DNA of 64,000 nucleotides from Saccoglossus kowalevskii (GCF_000003605.2 NW_003124894.1:127060-191059); one strand, 5' to 3'; numbered from the stretch's first letter, positions 1 through 15,964 are shown. Notes: generated by a model from the letters alone, not told the origin. Translations and numbers: made by a program.

Positions 1-3000
1 ATGTGACGGTGCAAATCTACGAACTTTATAACACACAATCTCTTCCATTAGTTTAAAAATAATGTTGACAACAATTCACGTCGCTGGAAAATGTATTCAG
101 AATAAAATGTTATGTATTTTGTGATAGTAAATCTGATCCTACAGCGTATACGACCATTTAATGTTAAAGTGTGTTTTATGGAGAAGATGAAGGGCACCGA
201 CGCCACAATCTTTCGTAGGAAATCGATCATATCCTTGAAAACGGTGCTAAGTTAAGATGGACATCAAACTTAACTCGCCGTTGATAGTTACACAATTTGT
301 CATGTCAAGCGTACGCGGGAGATGTCGAAGATTCGGCACATAGATGTCGCCATGCAGACGTTTCAATAACAAGTGCCAGGTGAAAAAAACTGAGAGACAA
401 GTCACTGTTCTGCAATTTTCCATTGCCCTTTTAAATTGCGAGGTCGTGCTCAACCTAAAAAGTAAATGATGTGTTGTGTAAATCATGTGGAACTAAAAAA
501 TACGATGAGTCACTTCTAGCAGTGAAAGGAGCTGTTCCGAAGAGGAACAGAGGAAAGCAGTCACCACTACTGCAATTAGCTCTGCTTCAACACCTCCGTG
601 AAATACTTGATGTGTTTCATAGCAAGAAGAGCCTGCACTATGTACACGGACCCTCACTGGCCGCGTAATGAACGCAGGTAAGTGTTCCTCTAACAACACC
701 CCGTTATTCCGACAAGAAGAAAATGAGTTTTCGGTCACGTGATATATTTATAAAAAACTAAATTTATGCTTTGTGGGCACACACGAAAATATATGGTGAC
801 AAATAAACGTAATAGTAAGAAAATACGTTGGCGCCAATTTCGACTAGTTTAATAGCCGAGGTTCTCGTTTCAGAACAATGTTTTTTTTTAGATAATTGGG
901 ACCCCATCTCACACATACATACTAGTACATGACTGAAATGATTACCGAGTTGAAGTCCTATTTGTAATGGCTGACACTCGATGTACTTAATGATACTCTG
1001 AAAAAAAACATAACATAAGTCCCCTTTTGAATATAAAATTTTGTCCGTTGAATTGTCCCTGGCTTTAGGTGAAAACCCGAGGGAATAAACATCGTCAACT
1101 TTACGATTTTAAAATCTGTATTTTAAAAAAAAACACGCTAATATCAGTATGTTGTATACTAACTCTACTCCGACCCGTAGTGGAACCATAACAGAATAAA
1201 GATAAATAGCAACAAATCCAATTTCGCTGATTTTAACGACTTGACACAGGTTAGCTTGAGATAAGGCAGCATCAGCAGTTGGTGATATGCAAATGATGAC
1301 AGCGGCCATTTTATCGAATCAGATCACTGCACAAAGCTATTAATAATTAATTTATATTCGATAATACTTTCGATGATTTTCATTCCTTTATGATTGAACA
1401 AAATCGATGCTATTGTGTGTTTCTGTGGTATGATTGCACTGGCATTGTGATGAAGGCCTGCCGCACAACAAAGGATTTGCCACAAAGTACCATGTTATTT
1501 CTAACCGGAAGACGGTTATTGGTGACGTGTGCGCGACTAATATCATGTTGACTTTCTTTTTTAAATATGACTATTGAAGAAACGTAGGACAACGCACTTC
1601 CGAAATAATTTTCGCCCTGTATGAACAAAGTATTTGTCGGGTATTACTAAATCATCCTTAACGAACTCTCGTGTATATATCCGTCGGCGCTCCACTGCAA
1701 AATATAGAACATGCACTTTCTCAACAATCTGAACAAAAAAAAAAGGTGTAGTATTAACAGCAAAGGAATTCGTCATGGTTCCGATACGGAAAAAAACAGT
1801 ATTTTATAACTATAAAATAATAAACCACATTGTAGCTTCTTGCCTGAACGATTTCTCGGATTCTTTGTTCCGTCCCCACTGGGACCTCACTGAAAACATC
1901 TTACACTCGCACTCCGAATAGATCACTACCCGAGATCTCAGGCTAGGATTTCTTCCACAACAGTGGAACTTGTTTATTTTCTTTGAAAATCACCTATCCA
2001 CTTAGATTTACACGCTGGAATGCACACACACACGCCATACGACGAGCACAATGTACTGGATACCCGTTTGCCAATGACGAATGCACGCAACCCTGCTATT
2101 AAATGGCATTAACTTTTGAATAACATCCACCGGGTTATCGTGAAATTTGTCAAAATTACTCAAAATCACTATCGCGTGTTATTTCGCATACATTTAATAC
2201 GGAAAGCACTTTTTGTCCCATATTCCGCTCTACTGAGAACAGGCAATAGTTGTTCCGCCGACCGTCTGTAATTCCAAACACACTGAGAAAGGTGTGAATT
2301 TCTAGTTCGGGGGAAGAATGCAACAACATAATGTGATAATGTATATTAAACGTGAATTCCAGTTAGCAATTCGTACACTAACTTATATTTATTGCGAAAA
2401 AATGTTGTACATGGAACAGCACATCTATATTCACTTCGTGTTCTGCATTTGCATAAATCAGATATTTATCTGCGGAATTACCATAAAACTAAGAAAATGG
2501 GAAATGTGCTCCGATAACGAACCTCACTCGATTCGAGAAAAAACAAAACGTCGATCGCCGTTTGTTCTATTTATGCCTGCTTCTCAGCTGTAATTATAAT
2601 AATTCGCACATAAAATAGAGAAGCAATAATCGGTAATGATAATCAGACTTTGGCGAAAAAGAATGATATAGGGTTTCGTATTAGTGTGGATTGGAATGTG
2701 GAGCTTATCTTTCGGCCAAAAGAGTTGACGCCTGTAATATTGCTGAAGGCAAGTTTTCTCATTTCTAATGTCAAAAAACAGCGGCATAAGCCTGGGGAGT
2801 CTTAATATTTGATCACGTGTTGTAATATATTCCTGTGTACGGTCACTGTATATGGCAGGACCTCTTTCATAATTGAATTGTTTTATTATTATTTATATAG
2901 ATCATTCGGCACTGTCGCATCTCAAACACATGACAAAACGCTGTTACGCATTACTTCGACAAACTGCAATGTCTTGTTCAACAATAACATGCTCCGTTAC

Positions 3001-5580
3001 GCAGTTTTAGCCATCTGTACAAAACCGATGCCTCTATGTGTTTTCCTCTGTGAAACAAGAGAGATAGTTTTCTGGTCAAGTGATGCGGTCGCCGATAAGT
3101 ACGACGAGAGAGTTTTTTTTTTACTCCAAATGTGTATTGAGCACGCCACGCTGTGAGGGGAAAGCGGGCCGCGTGTGTGCTAGAATCCGTGGGTAGATGT
3201 GAGGCGCGACGTAGCGTCGCCAACAATCGCCTGGCTCACAGACACTACAATGGAGGCTCACTGATTTCAAAGCTCCACCGCTGACACTTTGAAAACAAAA
3301 AGTGAAATTCAGTACCAGTCCGGGCTGCCATGAGGGGATAGAGGGGTTAAAAGTGGGTCGCTGGAATACCGACTGAAATAAGATAACAACTCGTACATGT
3401 ACGGGTTTTATGTTCGTCTTTTATTCGAGCAATGGGGAGAGTTTAGACGAGTCTTCCTGTCTCGGTTTGCACAACATGCAGTCTAATATCAAACAGATTC
3501 CATGTCAAATACAATTAAAACCTCAAATGAGAGATTAGCCGCTCACAATCTGGTCAGAAATATGTGTTAAAAACTTAGCGCGACCAACTCATTGCTCCCA
3601 CTCGTTTCCTTTCGTCTTTATTGAACTTTGACCTCACTCACGATGGTAACTTCAAAGTCACTGTTACGTTCAAATAAAAGAAACGGGTCGGGAAATAACT
3701 ATATCTATCAAATAACGCTCTGTCTTCAGTATTGCTCTTTCTTGGGGGTATAAATCACATTTAAGTACACTGTTTGTTTGCCCCAATGCACCTTGCGACA
3801 CTATAGCCAAAAGAGAAAACACTGTCGCCTTGACGGTCTAAACACTTATTTATTGTGTGCTGACGTGTGCCGCTACCCGTAGTATGTAATTGTTCTTTAT
3901 TCGCAGTCCTTGGAATAAAAGACTCTCGCTAACAAATACCCCTCAATCCAGCAGTCACCAGCTAATAGTGGGACACTGATACTACTAATTCGTTTGCATA
4001 ATTAGAGATACCACGGACAATATCCTCTCGTGGACCCCACGTTTACTCATCGTCTACCTTAAGTATCTTTACAACGTTATATTGGTCTTGTCGCAGCGAA
4101 TAACGTAAGTCGGAATTATTTTCTTTAAAATTCATACGGTAATTTCAAATTGAAATATCCTACTAGTCACCGGATTATCTGTCAAGTTCTTAGTGTTACA
4201 TCGTAAAACTATAGCATTTGGGAGAAAGAGGAGTTTTGTTGGATTAGCTGAAAGTTCATGCTTTCCGGCCAAATTTGTTAGAATTGTCAATTTGTGGTAT
4301 ATTTCCAGAATATATATATATGCAGATGTACAATGCTTATGTGGTGGCTGTTAGGAAGGTGGTATGGCTGGTGGTTGTTGAGTTAGATCCACATCATCTA
4401 ACTGCCGTGTTATTGTATAATGTGATCTACTTAAAACGCCTTTCCCCCGCTGCGTTTTCCGAGTCAGACTAAAAAAAACACAACAACATTCAAACTGAAG
4501 AAATTTGCTGCGGTTCGAAGTAATTTAATTGCGAGCATACTCTGAGTGTTTTCTGGAATCGACTTGGAGATATACACGAAGACATCTCTGTTGAATGAAT
4601 TATTCAAGATCCGAACAGCCCCCAGTCATTTGATACTATCAATACTACGACTTGCCTTTAATTCTGTTTTACTGGAGTTTTATTCAGACTCTATACTACA
4701 TTAAGCGAATGCTCCCAGGGCCGAGTATTGGTAACCGTTCTCTTCACTTGTCACACATAGCAAAGAATACACCTGATTCGGGGTGGGTAGGGGTGTTGGT
4801 TTTATTCATTTGTTTTATTTATTTTTTTCCCTGGGGTATCATTCATCGCTTCAATGTTTCTAATGTTGGTCGTCAACTACAATTGCTACAAAATCTCTTG
4901 AGGCTAAGTCAATTTTCCTGCCATCTTCATGGAATCGCGACATGACTAAAAAGTCTTTCTTTCTTCGCATCTATTTGGTGGATTTCTACTACGCTTCTTC
5001 ACGCTACTTTTCAATGGCACCAACTTTATATGAAATTCTCCTATTTGCTTTGCGAGTTAATGAAACCAGTGTTTGAAAAGAGTGTTGCCCACAAGTCATT
5101 TGGTGCTGCAAATGAAAAAGACAATGAAGTAGTAATTTTGTTTACTTTCCAGACAGAGGGACAAATCAAAACACACCCGATTTTACAAAAAACGTGTTAA
5201 AAAAAATCCGCAAGAGTAAAATAGGGTTTTGGTTTTGCACACGAAATGTAATTTGGACACGAATGGCTTATTAGGCACGCGCGGAACAGGATCAAAACTG
5301 GTATTGTAACGGAGACAGCTAACACCGATTTGTCAGTATTTAGAGCTTCACTGGCGTTTTAGTTAAAAGTCAGAAAAGCTTTTCTTGTAGGGAGAAAGAA
5401 AAAAGTGGGCTGAGTTTACAGCGATGATTACTCCGCATTATGCCGAGTGGCTCAATTAGGGTAAGGGGAGGGCGGACAATACAAAGCCAGCAAAAAGCTA
5501 ATGAACTCCTCCACTATTCACCGACTATGGATGGTCGTTTTGCAGGCCGATTGTCCGAAAGAAAAGCTTTAGTTTACAAA

Positions 5581-5608
5581 AAGCCCGTGATCTAAAGCCC
5601 GTGATCTA
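5581..5608. repeat. exact 14-bp tandem duplication
   Basis: The 14-mer AAGCCCGTGATCTA occurs twice head to tail. This is a small recent duplication. Confidence 0.95.
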
Positions 5609-7236
5609 ATTAGGGTGGTGGCATGAATACAGCGGCGGCTAACGGAGCACTCAGCGCGCGGAACCTGGCCACTTGTGAAAAACGAGATCTTAGTCACACA
5701 TGATGGGCTTGTCGGTATTGATCTTGCGCGCTATGAAGTGACATGTGCGACCGTGTCGGCTACACTCAGTCTTCATCTGAAGACCTATATAGCCACAAAC
5801 GATGTATATATGTACAGTAATGGAATCAAAAATCAACCGTGCTAGTTCCTACCACCCAAGCTGTTCGGCGATTGCCGTCATCGGGAGCCGTGGAGCGCAT
5901 ATTACGGGCTTGCTGAGTGTCAAAAGTCATCCCAGTGCTTTCACAAAGTCACCAGACGTGGGACGCATGAGACTGAATTTAGAATAACAATTCTACGCCC
6001 AATCTTTTTGATCAATTGTGTACGGTAATCCAAACAGATTTCCCGTGAATTTACGATCCGCAGTGCAATGGGGAGAACTTTGTAATGCACAATACTCGCA
6101 CGATTACCGAAAACTATTTGTTTATAATGTTTATAATGTACCACGAAATTTCTCCGGATTTTGGTGCACATTTTTGCAGGGCGTCTGCAACGTCGAATCT
6201 GTTTTCTCTGATGATAGTACTGCACACGTTTTTTGTTTTATTCGGCGCAATTACGATGAATATTGATGTCGGTTTCATCTTACCCGTTCAATTTCATCCA
6301 ACTCACATGTGGTAAATACAGATCGAAGATACGTAAACACTAAGTTGACTTCAATTGAAAAATGTGATAATAAATTGAGTCGATTTTTTTTCGTGGCCGA
6401 AATCCCGTCGATTAAGGTCACTTGTAGCTGCGTGTCGTATTTTACATTACCACTCATATTGCAATTACGCTGCCGGATCGGCCGACCACCGGTTAGCGTC
6501 GATGAAGGCAGTCCATTTCTCGTTAAATAACGACATGTATTACCTCTGGAAAACACTACAGTGTGAAATGCACTTTAAAACCGTCACTGACACCTCTCTC
6601 CCAGTTACACACAACTCTACGTATGTCGTATAATCTTTGCCACAAAAGATGAATTGCAGCCAAGGGAATCTAAGCGTCTGCATTTGTCCCGATTCTCTAG
6701 TTTTTTTTCTCGCGAGAGCCTTCACTAATATACAATGTTTTCTGAAAACGAGGAGAAGTGTTGGTATGAATCGCTCTACTTGACATCTGCCTTCATCATC
6801 GGGCAAAAGTGTCGTGTGGCTGCTCTCGCTTCCAAACACGATTTGGCTATTATCCATTCCGACGTCAATTGGCAGTTCGATAGGAACATTTATAAGCGAA
6901 TGTCGTTCACAGCAACAAGCGATTTGACAGAGAGAGCGAGAGAGAGGACGATTTTAGTATACGCAGGGCTTTTATTATTTATATAGACAGCATCGAAAAC
7001 ATACTAGATAAGGTTATCAAATTATGCATAAATATTCTTGTATTTTTTGCGCTTATATACATATTTACACATGTGTGTCTCGTATGAATCCCAACCTTAA
7101 AGTCAAGTTATTCGGTGTTTTCATTGATGTACTTACAGCACAGAGTGTTAGATGCATGTTTAATATCCATCATCTTATTTAGTTGTTGAACAATTCCAAC
7201 CATTATATTATTAATAATCTTACCGTTATGCTTTAA

Positions 7237-7248
7237 CCCCCCCCCCCC
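7237..7248. repeat. poly(C) run, 12 bp
   Basis: Twelve C followed by a short CA-rich stretch; prone to length errors. Confidence 0.9.
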
Positions 7249-8101
7249 TCATACACACACGTATTCTCACGACAAAACACACAACGCGTGCAGGTCAGCG
7301 CTCAGACCTTTTTTTGGCAAAACCTGTGTTTTCCATATTAACGAATCTCGTTAAATACTGCCAACATAAATGGCTAAAATGTAGTTGCCTTCGTCAGTTT
7401 GTTCTAAAATATGATTCATGTAAAAAGTGATGTGTTTTACGAGTCGCATTATAAAGTTGGACGCGCGCGCAATAAAAAAAGTGCGATGTTTACTGATTCA
7501 GAACGCCACACCGAGGCATTTCTCCAAGGGTTGCTGGTTTGATCCGAACACCTACACCAAGGTAACATTATTTCCTACCCTGTTCGCTGTACCCATAGTT
7601 CCGTCCGTCGCCAGCTGCGACAGATCTCGGTAGTGATATTCAGCAAAATTACCGTTATCGGGGATGTACTGAAATGTGCTATAACGTTCTTTTGTGGTAG
7701 GATGTTACAAACCGGAAATTGTAACCATACCTGAATAGAAAATGACGTCAATGACACGGTTTACGATGAAATAGCTCTTAGATCATAATATTTGAAGTAA
7801 TATTCCCATAACATTGTCCTGTTATGAGGACTTTATTTACGTGAAATACAGTGACCGCCTAAGGAATTAATGTCACGTGTCCTGGCGACTGTGATACAAT
7901 CCCAGACACGTTAGACACAAGAAGTAAATAATACACAGAAAAATATTACACTGTACCCCAAGTTCATCAAATTAAAAGCCTAAGTAGGCGGTAATCGTGG
8001 AACAATGTTTTGATTCCTGGGATGTATCTATTAAAATATAATATGTTATATATTATACCCCCTCCTCTGCTCATCATCTGCTCCATCTCATCCTAACAGA
8101 A

Positions 8102-8181
8102 TTTAAAGCGCTCGCTACAGTCGTCGTTCCGCGTCGGGTTCGTCGGAGATACGACGCGTGTAAAATACGTTGTTTGTTTAC
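8102..8181 (+). repeat. dispersed repeat copy A
   Basis: Shares with 35398-35488 an opening TTAAAGC, a GTCGTCG block, a CGTYGGGTTC block and a closing GTAAAATACRTTGTTTRTTTAC (20 of 22 identical), in the same order and strand. Between these blocks the copies differ by substitutions and small gaps. This suggests an old interspersed repeat of unknown family. Confidence 0.4.
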
Positions 8182-10041
8182 ATGATATTTAAACAGTGCT
8201 GCTCGAGGACTTTGGCCCTTTAATGAAAATTTTGTAGAGAAAAATAACGTCATATAATCAGTATGTGTAGTTAAGTGTGATGAATGTGACGCTCTGTTAG
8301 GTGGATGCGACAACATTGCTACATTTGACGTAGGACCAACAGCAAGACGAATATCATGCTTTAAGCAATTATGGAAAATGGTACAAATGAATGAATTGTA
8401 ATTTATTAGTACGGTGCTATCCCAGTCATTGTTCCATGGCCACGTGCGCTCCACTTCGGCTTACATTAGATATTGCAGCACAATTCGCTGTATACCAGTC
8501 GCGCAGACACTTCTAAAACCAAACTTGTTCTTTCCATCATTTGGCAGGGTTTTAATGATTTTGCCAAGTGAGTGCTTTTGCATGTAACATGTTTAACAAT
8601 CCGATATTAAATCTCTAAGCCCCGAATTGTGGCTTGTTGTTTGGCATCGTATTTGGTCAAATCAACCCAATGAAGAAATGGCATAAAGATAGTTATCTTC
8701 TGAAATACGGATCAGAATCATCTTCTTATGGGCTAATCTGACTGGTTTAACCTTTAATATAATCGCACGCTGGTTTACCGACAAAATGAGATCCCTGTAA
8801 GTTCCCCTTAAATTAATCGATTTTACGATTTCATCCTGAGCTGCTAACTTTAATCAGTTAAATATATCAAGACCTGTCTTTTTTCAGAGCAATCTTTTAA
8901 TTGCTAAATTTCGCGTGTTTTTTTTTTCTACCATCAACTTCTACCCATCTTGAGACTGGCAGCTGTTGTGGTGGATCTGACAATATCATGGCTTTTATTG
9001 CAGATTTGACTTCGCAATGAAAAAATGCAAACACACAGTCGTTGTAAATTTCCTAATTACATAATTGATCCGGCACTTAGGATGTGTATAATTTGTTTAC
9101 GCCATCATCGTGTCATACTTGGAGTCGCCGCCATTACTCATCGCAACCACATCAGTCTCTTCATTGCAAAATTAACGAAATGTCAAAACATTTTCAGAAA
9201 TTTCAACTAATTAAGCGATCTGTTTCATTTGCGTCTATCTGGTCCCATTTATTGATGATTCTTAAAGTTGTCAGTTGTTTCTACATCGTGGAAATTTACA
9301 AACAAAATTGAATGAACGTCTGTCACTGATAGATTGCCATCGAGATCTAGGTTCAACATATTGTTCGTTTTGTTCAGCTAATACATCATCGTAACCTGTC
9401 ACATTTCTTGATTTTTAAAAATGATCAATGTTTTTTTCCTTCTTATCCCGTCTTGTTTGTTTCACCGAGAATTTATCTCAATCGGCGAGAAATATCGCTT
9501 TTCGTGGCGTTGGACGTCTACTTATAAAGTTTCGAGCAATCTGCGTGAAACCATGGCAACTGGCGCATTATAGCCCCACCCGTATCGATAAACTCGAGAT
9601 GGCGATGTCTGAATGGTGATAAATGGCGACCTTTAACTTTTGTGTTGGCTTTTAAGCCATTTTGAGGTGTCCATGTTGAAGGCTTGATTTGGGGCCAATC
9701 TAACCCTTTCTTTGAATTTGATTCTCTGTAAGGATGACATTCGTGAATGGCGACACGTGACCTTGTTTACATGGCAATGGCCCTAACACAAAGAGTGAAC
9801 CTTGTACGAACAATACGCTCTATGCAAAGAGAGCCTAGAGTGGGGGTACTTTGTGCACTCCTCGAATTGAGTATTGTATTGACTTTGCATGGGGCACTGG
9901 GGAGGCCTCTTAAAATAGGCAAAGACCCCACACCCTGTTGTATATAGTATTTCGTTGTCATGTCATTGCCCTTCATTTGAGCGTCACGAAACGCAACATA
10001 TGTGTCCCAGCTAAATGTTATTAGATCCATCTAGAAATTAA

Positions 10042-10275
<234 letters not shown>

Positions 10276-13200
10276 TTTTTTTTATTTATACCATATGTGT
10301 TTCCAGAATGAATATAAAACGCAAGTTAAATTAGGTACTTGAACATGGACTATTTCGTGAAGTGGTACCTTAGTTGTGATCATGCACAAACATTGTGAAG
10401 AGAGGTATTGATTTAGAAGCAGTTTGGAAGGAAAACCGTTACCGTGACAATCGCAATTCAATGTAAATTTGTTCGATTTGATCTTCGTTTAGTAGATATT
10501 AAACAAATTATTACGTTAGACACATGTTACAACTTTTAAAGAAGCACTAGGGTGACATGAAATGATAAGCAATCTGAAATCAGTTACGCAGACTCTTTTA
10601 TCCTCGTCTCATCCGCGTCTGCCCAACTCATGCACGTCATTTTATCAATCAGCGCTCCGCGGATAGATAGATAGATCGGGGAATCGGAAAACTTTTTGTT
10701 AATTTTTCACATCACGACATGAATTCACAAATGATTAACAGTTTCAGGGGGAACTCTACTTGAATAGAAAAGAACTTGCTACTTGGCAGTTAACTTTTCT
10801 TTTATTTACAACGTGTGTATTTGAGGATACACGTGTGTTACGTCATTATGAGGACAGTTACATTCGCCTGATAACTTGAAGTTTGACGCTCTTTTGCGCA
10901 ATTATGCCAACAATGCGATGAAAAAAAACATCGTTAATAATATTGCCACAGTGTTCAATGTGGGTCCCATGCTACGTTACAGAGCATGTTGAAATACGTT
11001 GATTATTTACAAGAAATCTGACTGTGGCGCTTTAACCAGAGTTCGGGTAAGGGTAATCCACACATACTGATTATACGGAAAACCGGAGAGAACAAAGACT
11101 CGTGACTTGTTACGGTGTCCCGAGAGAGACGAAAATATAAAGCAAACAAATTATTGAGTACATCGTATTTACAGTCAATGTGCTGATTTTGCACTGTGTG
11201 TTTTATTCATTGTAGTGTTTACAACATTGTAGACTATTAATTATTATATATATTAATATTTATTTGGTGATAATAATTCTGTTCATTCTAGAATTTTAAA
11301 TATATACATATATATAAATATATGTCATACCATCGAAATTGCAATATAGTAAAACTATTTCCATCGTCATTGTTTGAAACAACGTGTACGTGTGACATTG
11401 TATTAATTAAATATCTATATAATTATTAAATAAGAGTATTCCGGAATGATGAGGAATCTTGACCTTTCTCGTATACTTACAGCTTAAACTTAACTTCGAA
11501 TTATGATATACGATGCAGCGACAAGTAAAGTATTCATTATCGGCGCAAAAAAAATGTGCTGAAATATACACACTGGTGATTTGTACCATACCTCATCGAC
11601 TCCGTGGTTCAAGCAACGCTGTTACGTCTTTAGAATATTTTTTTAATTGAAATGATGATTATCTATAACTGTGTTATTAAAATGTGCAGGAGAGATTCCT
11701 GCAACGTTCTAGGCTTCGAACCAGCTGTATAGGAGATAAGAACGCTCAGTGCGATACGACCGTTTATTGTCTGAGCCGACCGGAAAAACCGTATGCGGAA
11801 TTCAATGAAATCGTCCATCGCAATTTCAAACCTTTTTTCTTCGTACTGGCCCAAGATCAGATAGAATTATTCGTATCTTCGTGACGGATACAAGAGATGA
11901 GAATCAGACATCGCAAGAGTCGCCGCGTTTTATTAAAAAAATGATGTCCCATCATTCACTGATTTCAATAAGAACAACGCGGGAGATGGCTGTCACAGAT
12001 TTGACTATTATTCGCTTAAGAACAGCGGAATGACCATGCACAGCTCGTGGCGTTGTTTTGAACAAATTGTTACTTTCTCTTCAACATATATAACAGGGTG
12101 AAATCAGGAAGTGAAATCAGAGAAGAAGATCGAGCAGAAAGACAACGTATCACATCGTCGTGAGATACTAGCACTGTTAGAGCTACCGAGTTTTCCCCAC
12201 ACCACGATAAGCGGTAAGCATTTTCTTTCTTTATCGCTACAGTTTGCATTTTTTTCTTTTGCTAGTTTATCAGCGAAACTGGCAACTGATCAGAAGGTTT
12301 TTTGGCGATGAACTTGGCTTTTATCGTTTACGTACGTGTTTCGTGCAATATCATGGGCAAGGATATCGATCTATTGATTTTTTGTTTATCGGTAATTTCA
12401 ACGTTGTTACCTGGGATATAAAACTCCTCCGCGAGTGTAATGTGTATAGTAGCTGATACCGACCCCGGACTTGAATGTTATATGAACTTCACGTGTTTAT
12501 TTGGGCTGCACGTTTGTCACTTTGAACTACTAATACCATATATTTTACAAATTCACTACACTCATTTCTTGACTATAAATTTCTACCGAGCCTCGCACGT
12601 GAATGTCAAATTTCAACTTCGTCATTTTTTTTCCACTGGGGTAAAATTTGACAGCGCGGGACGATGTTATTGGCATTTTACAGGTTTGCGAGTGGAGATC
12701 CAAAAACGCTTTCGTCGTTTGGGGAGTACTGTAAGCGATCAATTACATTTCCGCAGTAGACTGGACAAGTTTGTCGGGGGATTGCGGAACATTTGTAAAA
12801 TAAATAAATTTCTCATGCCTTTTTGTCTCAGTGTGATCAGCTAGTCTCCACTGAGTCTAACACACCAAGTCAGTAGCATATGTATGATCATTTTGTTAGA
12901 ATCTTCTTCTACACCTGAATGGTTTTACAGCCGACACGGGGATAGGTTCTCTTTTTAATCGTGGCTTTTAAGACACATCGCTGACCGTCCATAATACAAA
13001 CCGTGATGGATGGCAAGCAGTGTCGGAAGAAAGCTCTCATTGTTTTTTCTCTCTCTTGATCTCGTAAGGCTAATTTCATTTCCGTTAAACGTGACAAAGT
13101 GTGATCCATTTCCCGATGACTAAGAACATGCACTTGCCTTTCATTCTGTATAATTGTTGCGTGCGTCGGTGTGCTGAGTCGCGTGGCTACAGAGCCCGAT

Positions 13201-15857
13201 AGTCGCTCAGGTGCTGACTAAGTTAAACGCGAACGACACGCAAAATAAAAAATAAATTAAGAAAATAAGATAGGGGATTTTTATGCGGCCCTATAATGAC
13301 AGACAATGCGAGTTTGGCGGTAATTATACCCATTCGTTTTTTGTTGACTGATCGAGAGGAGTGCTTTATAGGTTCCCTAGGGTGGGTTTGCGACAGCAGC
13401 CATTTCAACAGGCTCCAGTAGCATCAGTGTTAATTCCCTTGTGTCCAAGTTTGCTATACCAATGCTCAATTGCGCTCTCCCTACCAAGCGCTTCTGCTAC
13501 TTGCAAACTGTGTGGCTTTTAACGGAGAAAATTTCCATGATTGCGAGTCTAGACGGTTTGTATAGATTGCCAGTGCAAATCCTAACCGGGTGTTATCAGC
13601 TCAAATCTGAGACCCACCATCTGAGGGAAGCAGGGTCTGATTTTCACTCGCAGTCACTTAGACCCGGCGAAGCATTTCTAATGTATTCCTCCAATATTAC
13701 CTGGTTAAAAATGTAATACGGCTGGCATAGACAGTGACGCTCTTTTTTTCTGCTGGTGGCATCACTGACTTTACTACGAGTACCAAATAGTCTTATATAT
13801 CAATGTAGTTGTAATGCTTCTCACCTTTACGTGGAAAAGCTCGACGATTATCGCTTGCCCCTCGCCCCAGTACCGGCAGTAATCAGACACAGAGCGGGCA
13901 GATGCAACCGTCAGAGCCGCGACAAGTGAACAGATTACTTGGCAACGACAATAAATCACTGCCGGGGTCTGCTTGCTTCACTCCACTGCTCCCACTTTTC
14001 CCTGTATTCCAATCATCCATAATTAGAGCTTATTTGGCCGAGCTTAATATGATCATGGTTGTTAGAGAATTTGAAGGAGCCTCCCCTACATATCATGCAT
14101 GCAATTCGGTCTATATGCCGTCACATCCCACTTTCTACCAGCCAAAATACACCCTTGCCAATAAAAGTGCTTACGGCAAGAAACTCGTTACTGGTAAAGT
14201 AAAAGCGATGAGTCCCATGTTAGGAAGTGATCAGTCTTGTTTTTTTTTACTGTCCTCAATGACACCAGCCAAGCGTAGTTTCACAACATGAACTTTAATC
14301 CGTATTATCTCAGATATTCGAAGTTGTGTGGTGCCAAACTGAACGCAAGGGTAGATGTTATTTTCTCTCTCCTGACATGACTTCGGATTTCTGGCATGTT
14401 TTATCTCCTGCTATCGTTAACTTGCTCTGCATATTTGATACCCGCGGTGTTCTGTTTGCCAATTTTCCGCACTTAATCCCGTTTTTAATGAAGTAATCGC
14501 TCTTATCTTAATAAAATTTATACTTGTTCTCGGATTTCCTTTCCAAGTACAAAAAGTCGAGTTCGTTATTTAGCCGTCCGCTAGGACCCTCCTTCTCCTG
14601 TAAGTACTGAGTTTATTTGGAGTGGAGCGAAAATATCATATCATTGAAGTGAGCTACATGTGACTCATATATAATTTAACAGTCAATTTTACTCATGGAC
14701 AATTATTCGGATAACGTTTCACAATTTCAAACCATCTGAAATGATACGCGCCACGGCCATTGCATTTTTACTTATTTAAGTTGAATCTGAACTCGGTCGC
14801 CGTTGTTGATGATGACAATTTTATTGTATAGACCGAACTAGTTATAAACCCCTTCTGACGCGCCGAAAATTGATGCAATTTTCGTATTTGTTTTCTGTAT
14901 GTAAATATTTAGAGTAGAGGGGGTAGCCGAAGCACGACCTCGTGTCTCCAGATCCGACTTGGATACTGCTTATAAATTACTCATCACGATACCATTCTAT
15001 CCATATGCCACAATCTTTGCAGCCCATATGCCGTTCTTTTCTCTCGCTTCTGAATAATTCAGCACGTTTCGTATAGACCTAGAATTTCCGTTAACATTTT
15101 GTTGCGCTAAATGCAGTTCCGTTACACGCTAAAGGCTTGTTATTGTTTCGCAACAACATTCAGATGAGTATTTGTTTGAAAAAGTCTGAAAATTCGTAAG
15201 GTTTTCTGAACACGGAGAGACGGGCAGAAATGTGAAGTGGTTCGGTTACAACTTGGGTGAATGAGTCATCGGAAAAGCAGCGTCTTGTAAGTGAAGAAAT
15301 CAGCGAAGGCGAACAAATGTGGTCTGTTTCAGATTTAAAAATCAACAACAGCTCGAATAATGATTGCGTCGAAGAAAACTATTAACTCACTTTACTCATC
15401 CTTCTTTACAGTGTGTGGATAGTGCAGTCATTTGGCAAATTACACGGCCAACATGCCGACTACGCCTTTGTAAATGTAACAAGCTATACAAAGGCGACTT
15501 TTCTGCTAATTTGCCGGTCAGATGTGTGCCACAATGGTGTGTATGGCTGTCTCCAAATTTGAAGCGCTTTGCAGCGAACGCTTGACAGATAGTGAATGGA
15601 AAGTTAAAAAAGGACCTATAAAGCTGAACGAAATGGGCCAATTTTCTTGCTATATACGCAGCTGTGCCATACGTGGCATATTTTTCGTGTTTTAACCACA
15701 GACTTCTTTGAATTTGAGAGTTATTAATACGACAAAATTTGTTTTGTTTTACTTTGTTTATATTTTTTTAAACAAGCAAAATACGCGGATAGGAAAATAT
15801 TTTTAAAAATGCAAGAAAAACGTACATATATACTCAAGAAATTCTGAGAAACAAAGG
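10276..15857. other. intergenic DNA, no supportable gene
   Basis: Open frames reach 134 codons (12440-12844 plus) and 129 codons (13902-14291 plus), but neither shows a known motif, splice-site support or promoter. Nothing else is recognised. Confidence 0.65.
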
Positions 15858-15860
15858 AAA

Positions 15861-15939
<79 letters not shown>

Positions 15940-15964
15940 ATACAAATAAAATAAATAAATAAAT
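15858..15964. repeat. (AAAT)n microsatellite
   Basis: Nearly perfect AAAT/TTTA tetranucleotide units occupy about 107 bp, with a small interruption near 15942. Open frames over it on the minus strand (LFIY repeats) are artefacts of the array. Confidence 0.95.

Larger units (their letters stand above)
1..10041. other. AT-rich intergenic DNA, no supportable gene
   Basis: Only short open frames (up to 126 codons, at 8074-8454 minus) are present, with no recognisable protein family. Noted inside: a C-run at 7237, a 14-bp tandem duplication at 5581, a repeat copy at 8102-8181, and an AGATA...TATCT pair near 8685 that would suit GATA-factor binding. Confidence 0.7.

Noticed and set aside
8074-8454. 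126-codon minus-strand open frame
   Set aside because: No known motif, promoter or splice support; it overlaps a dispersed repeat and has the look of chance sequence.
12440-12844. 134-codon plus-strand open frame
   Set aside because: Residue composition looks random, and there is no family, signal peptide or regulatory context.
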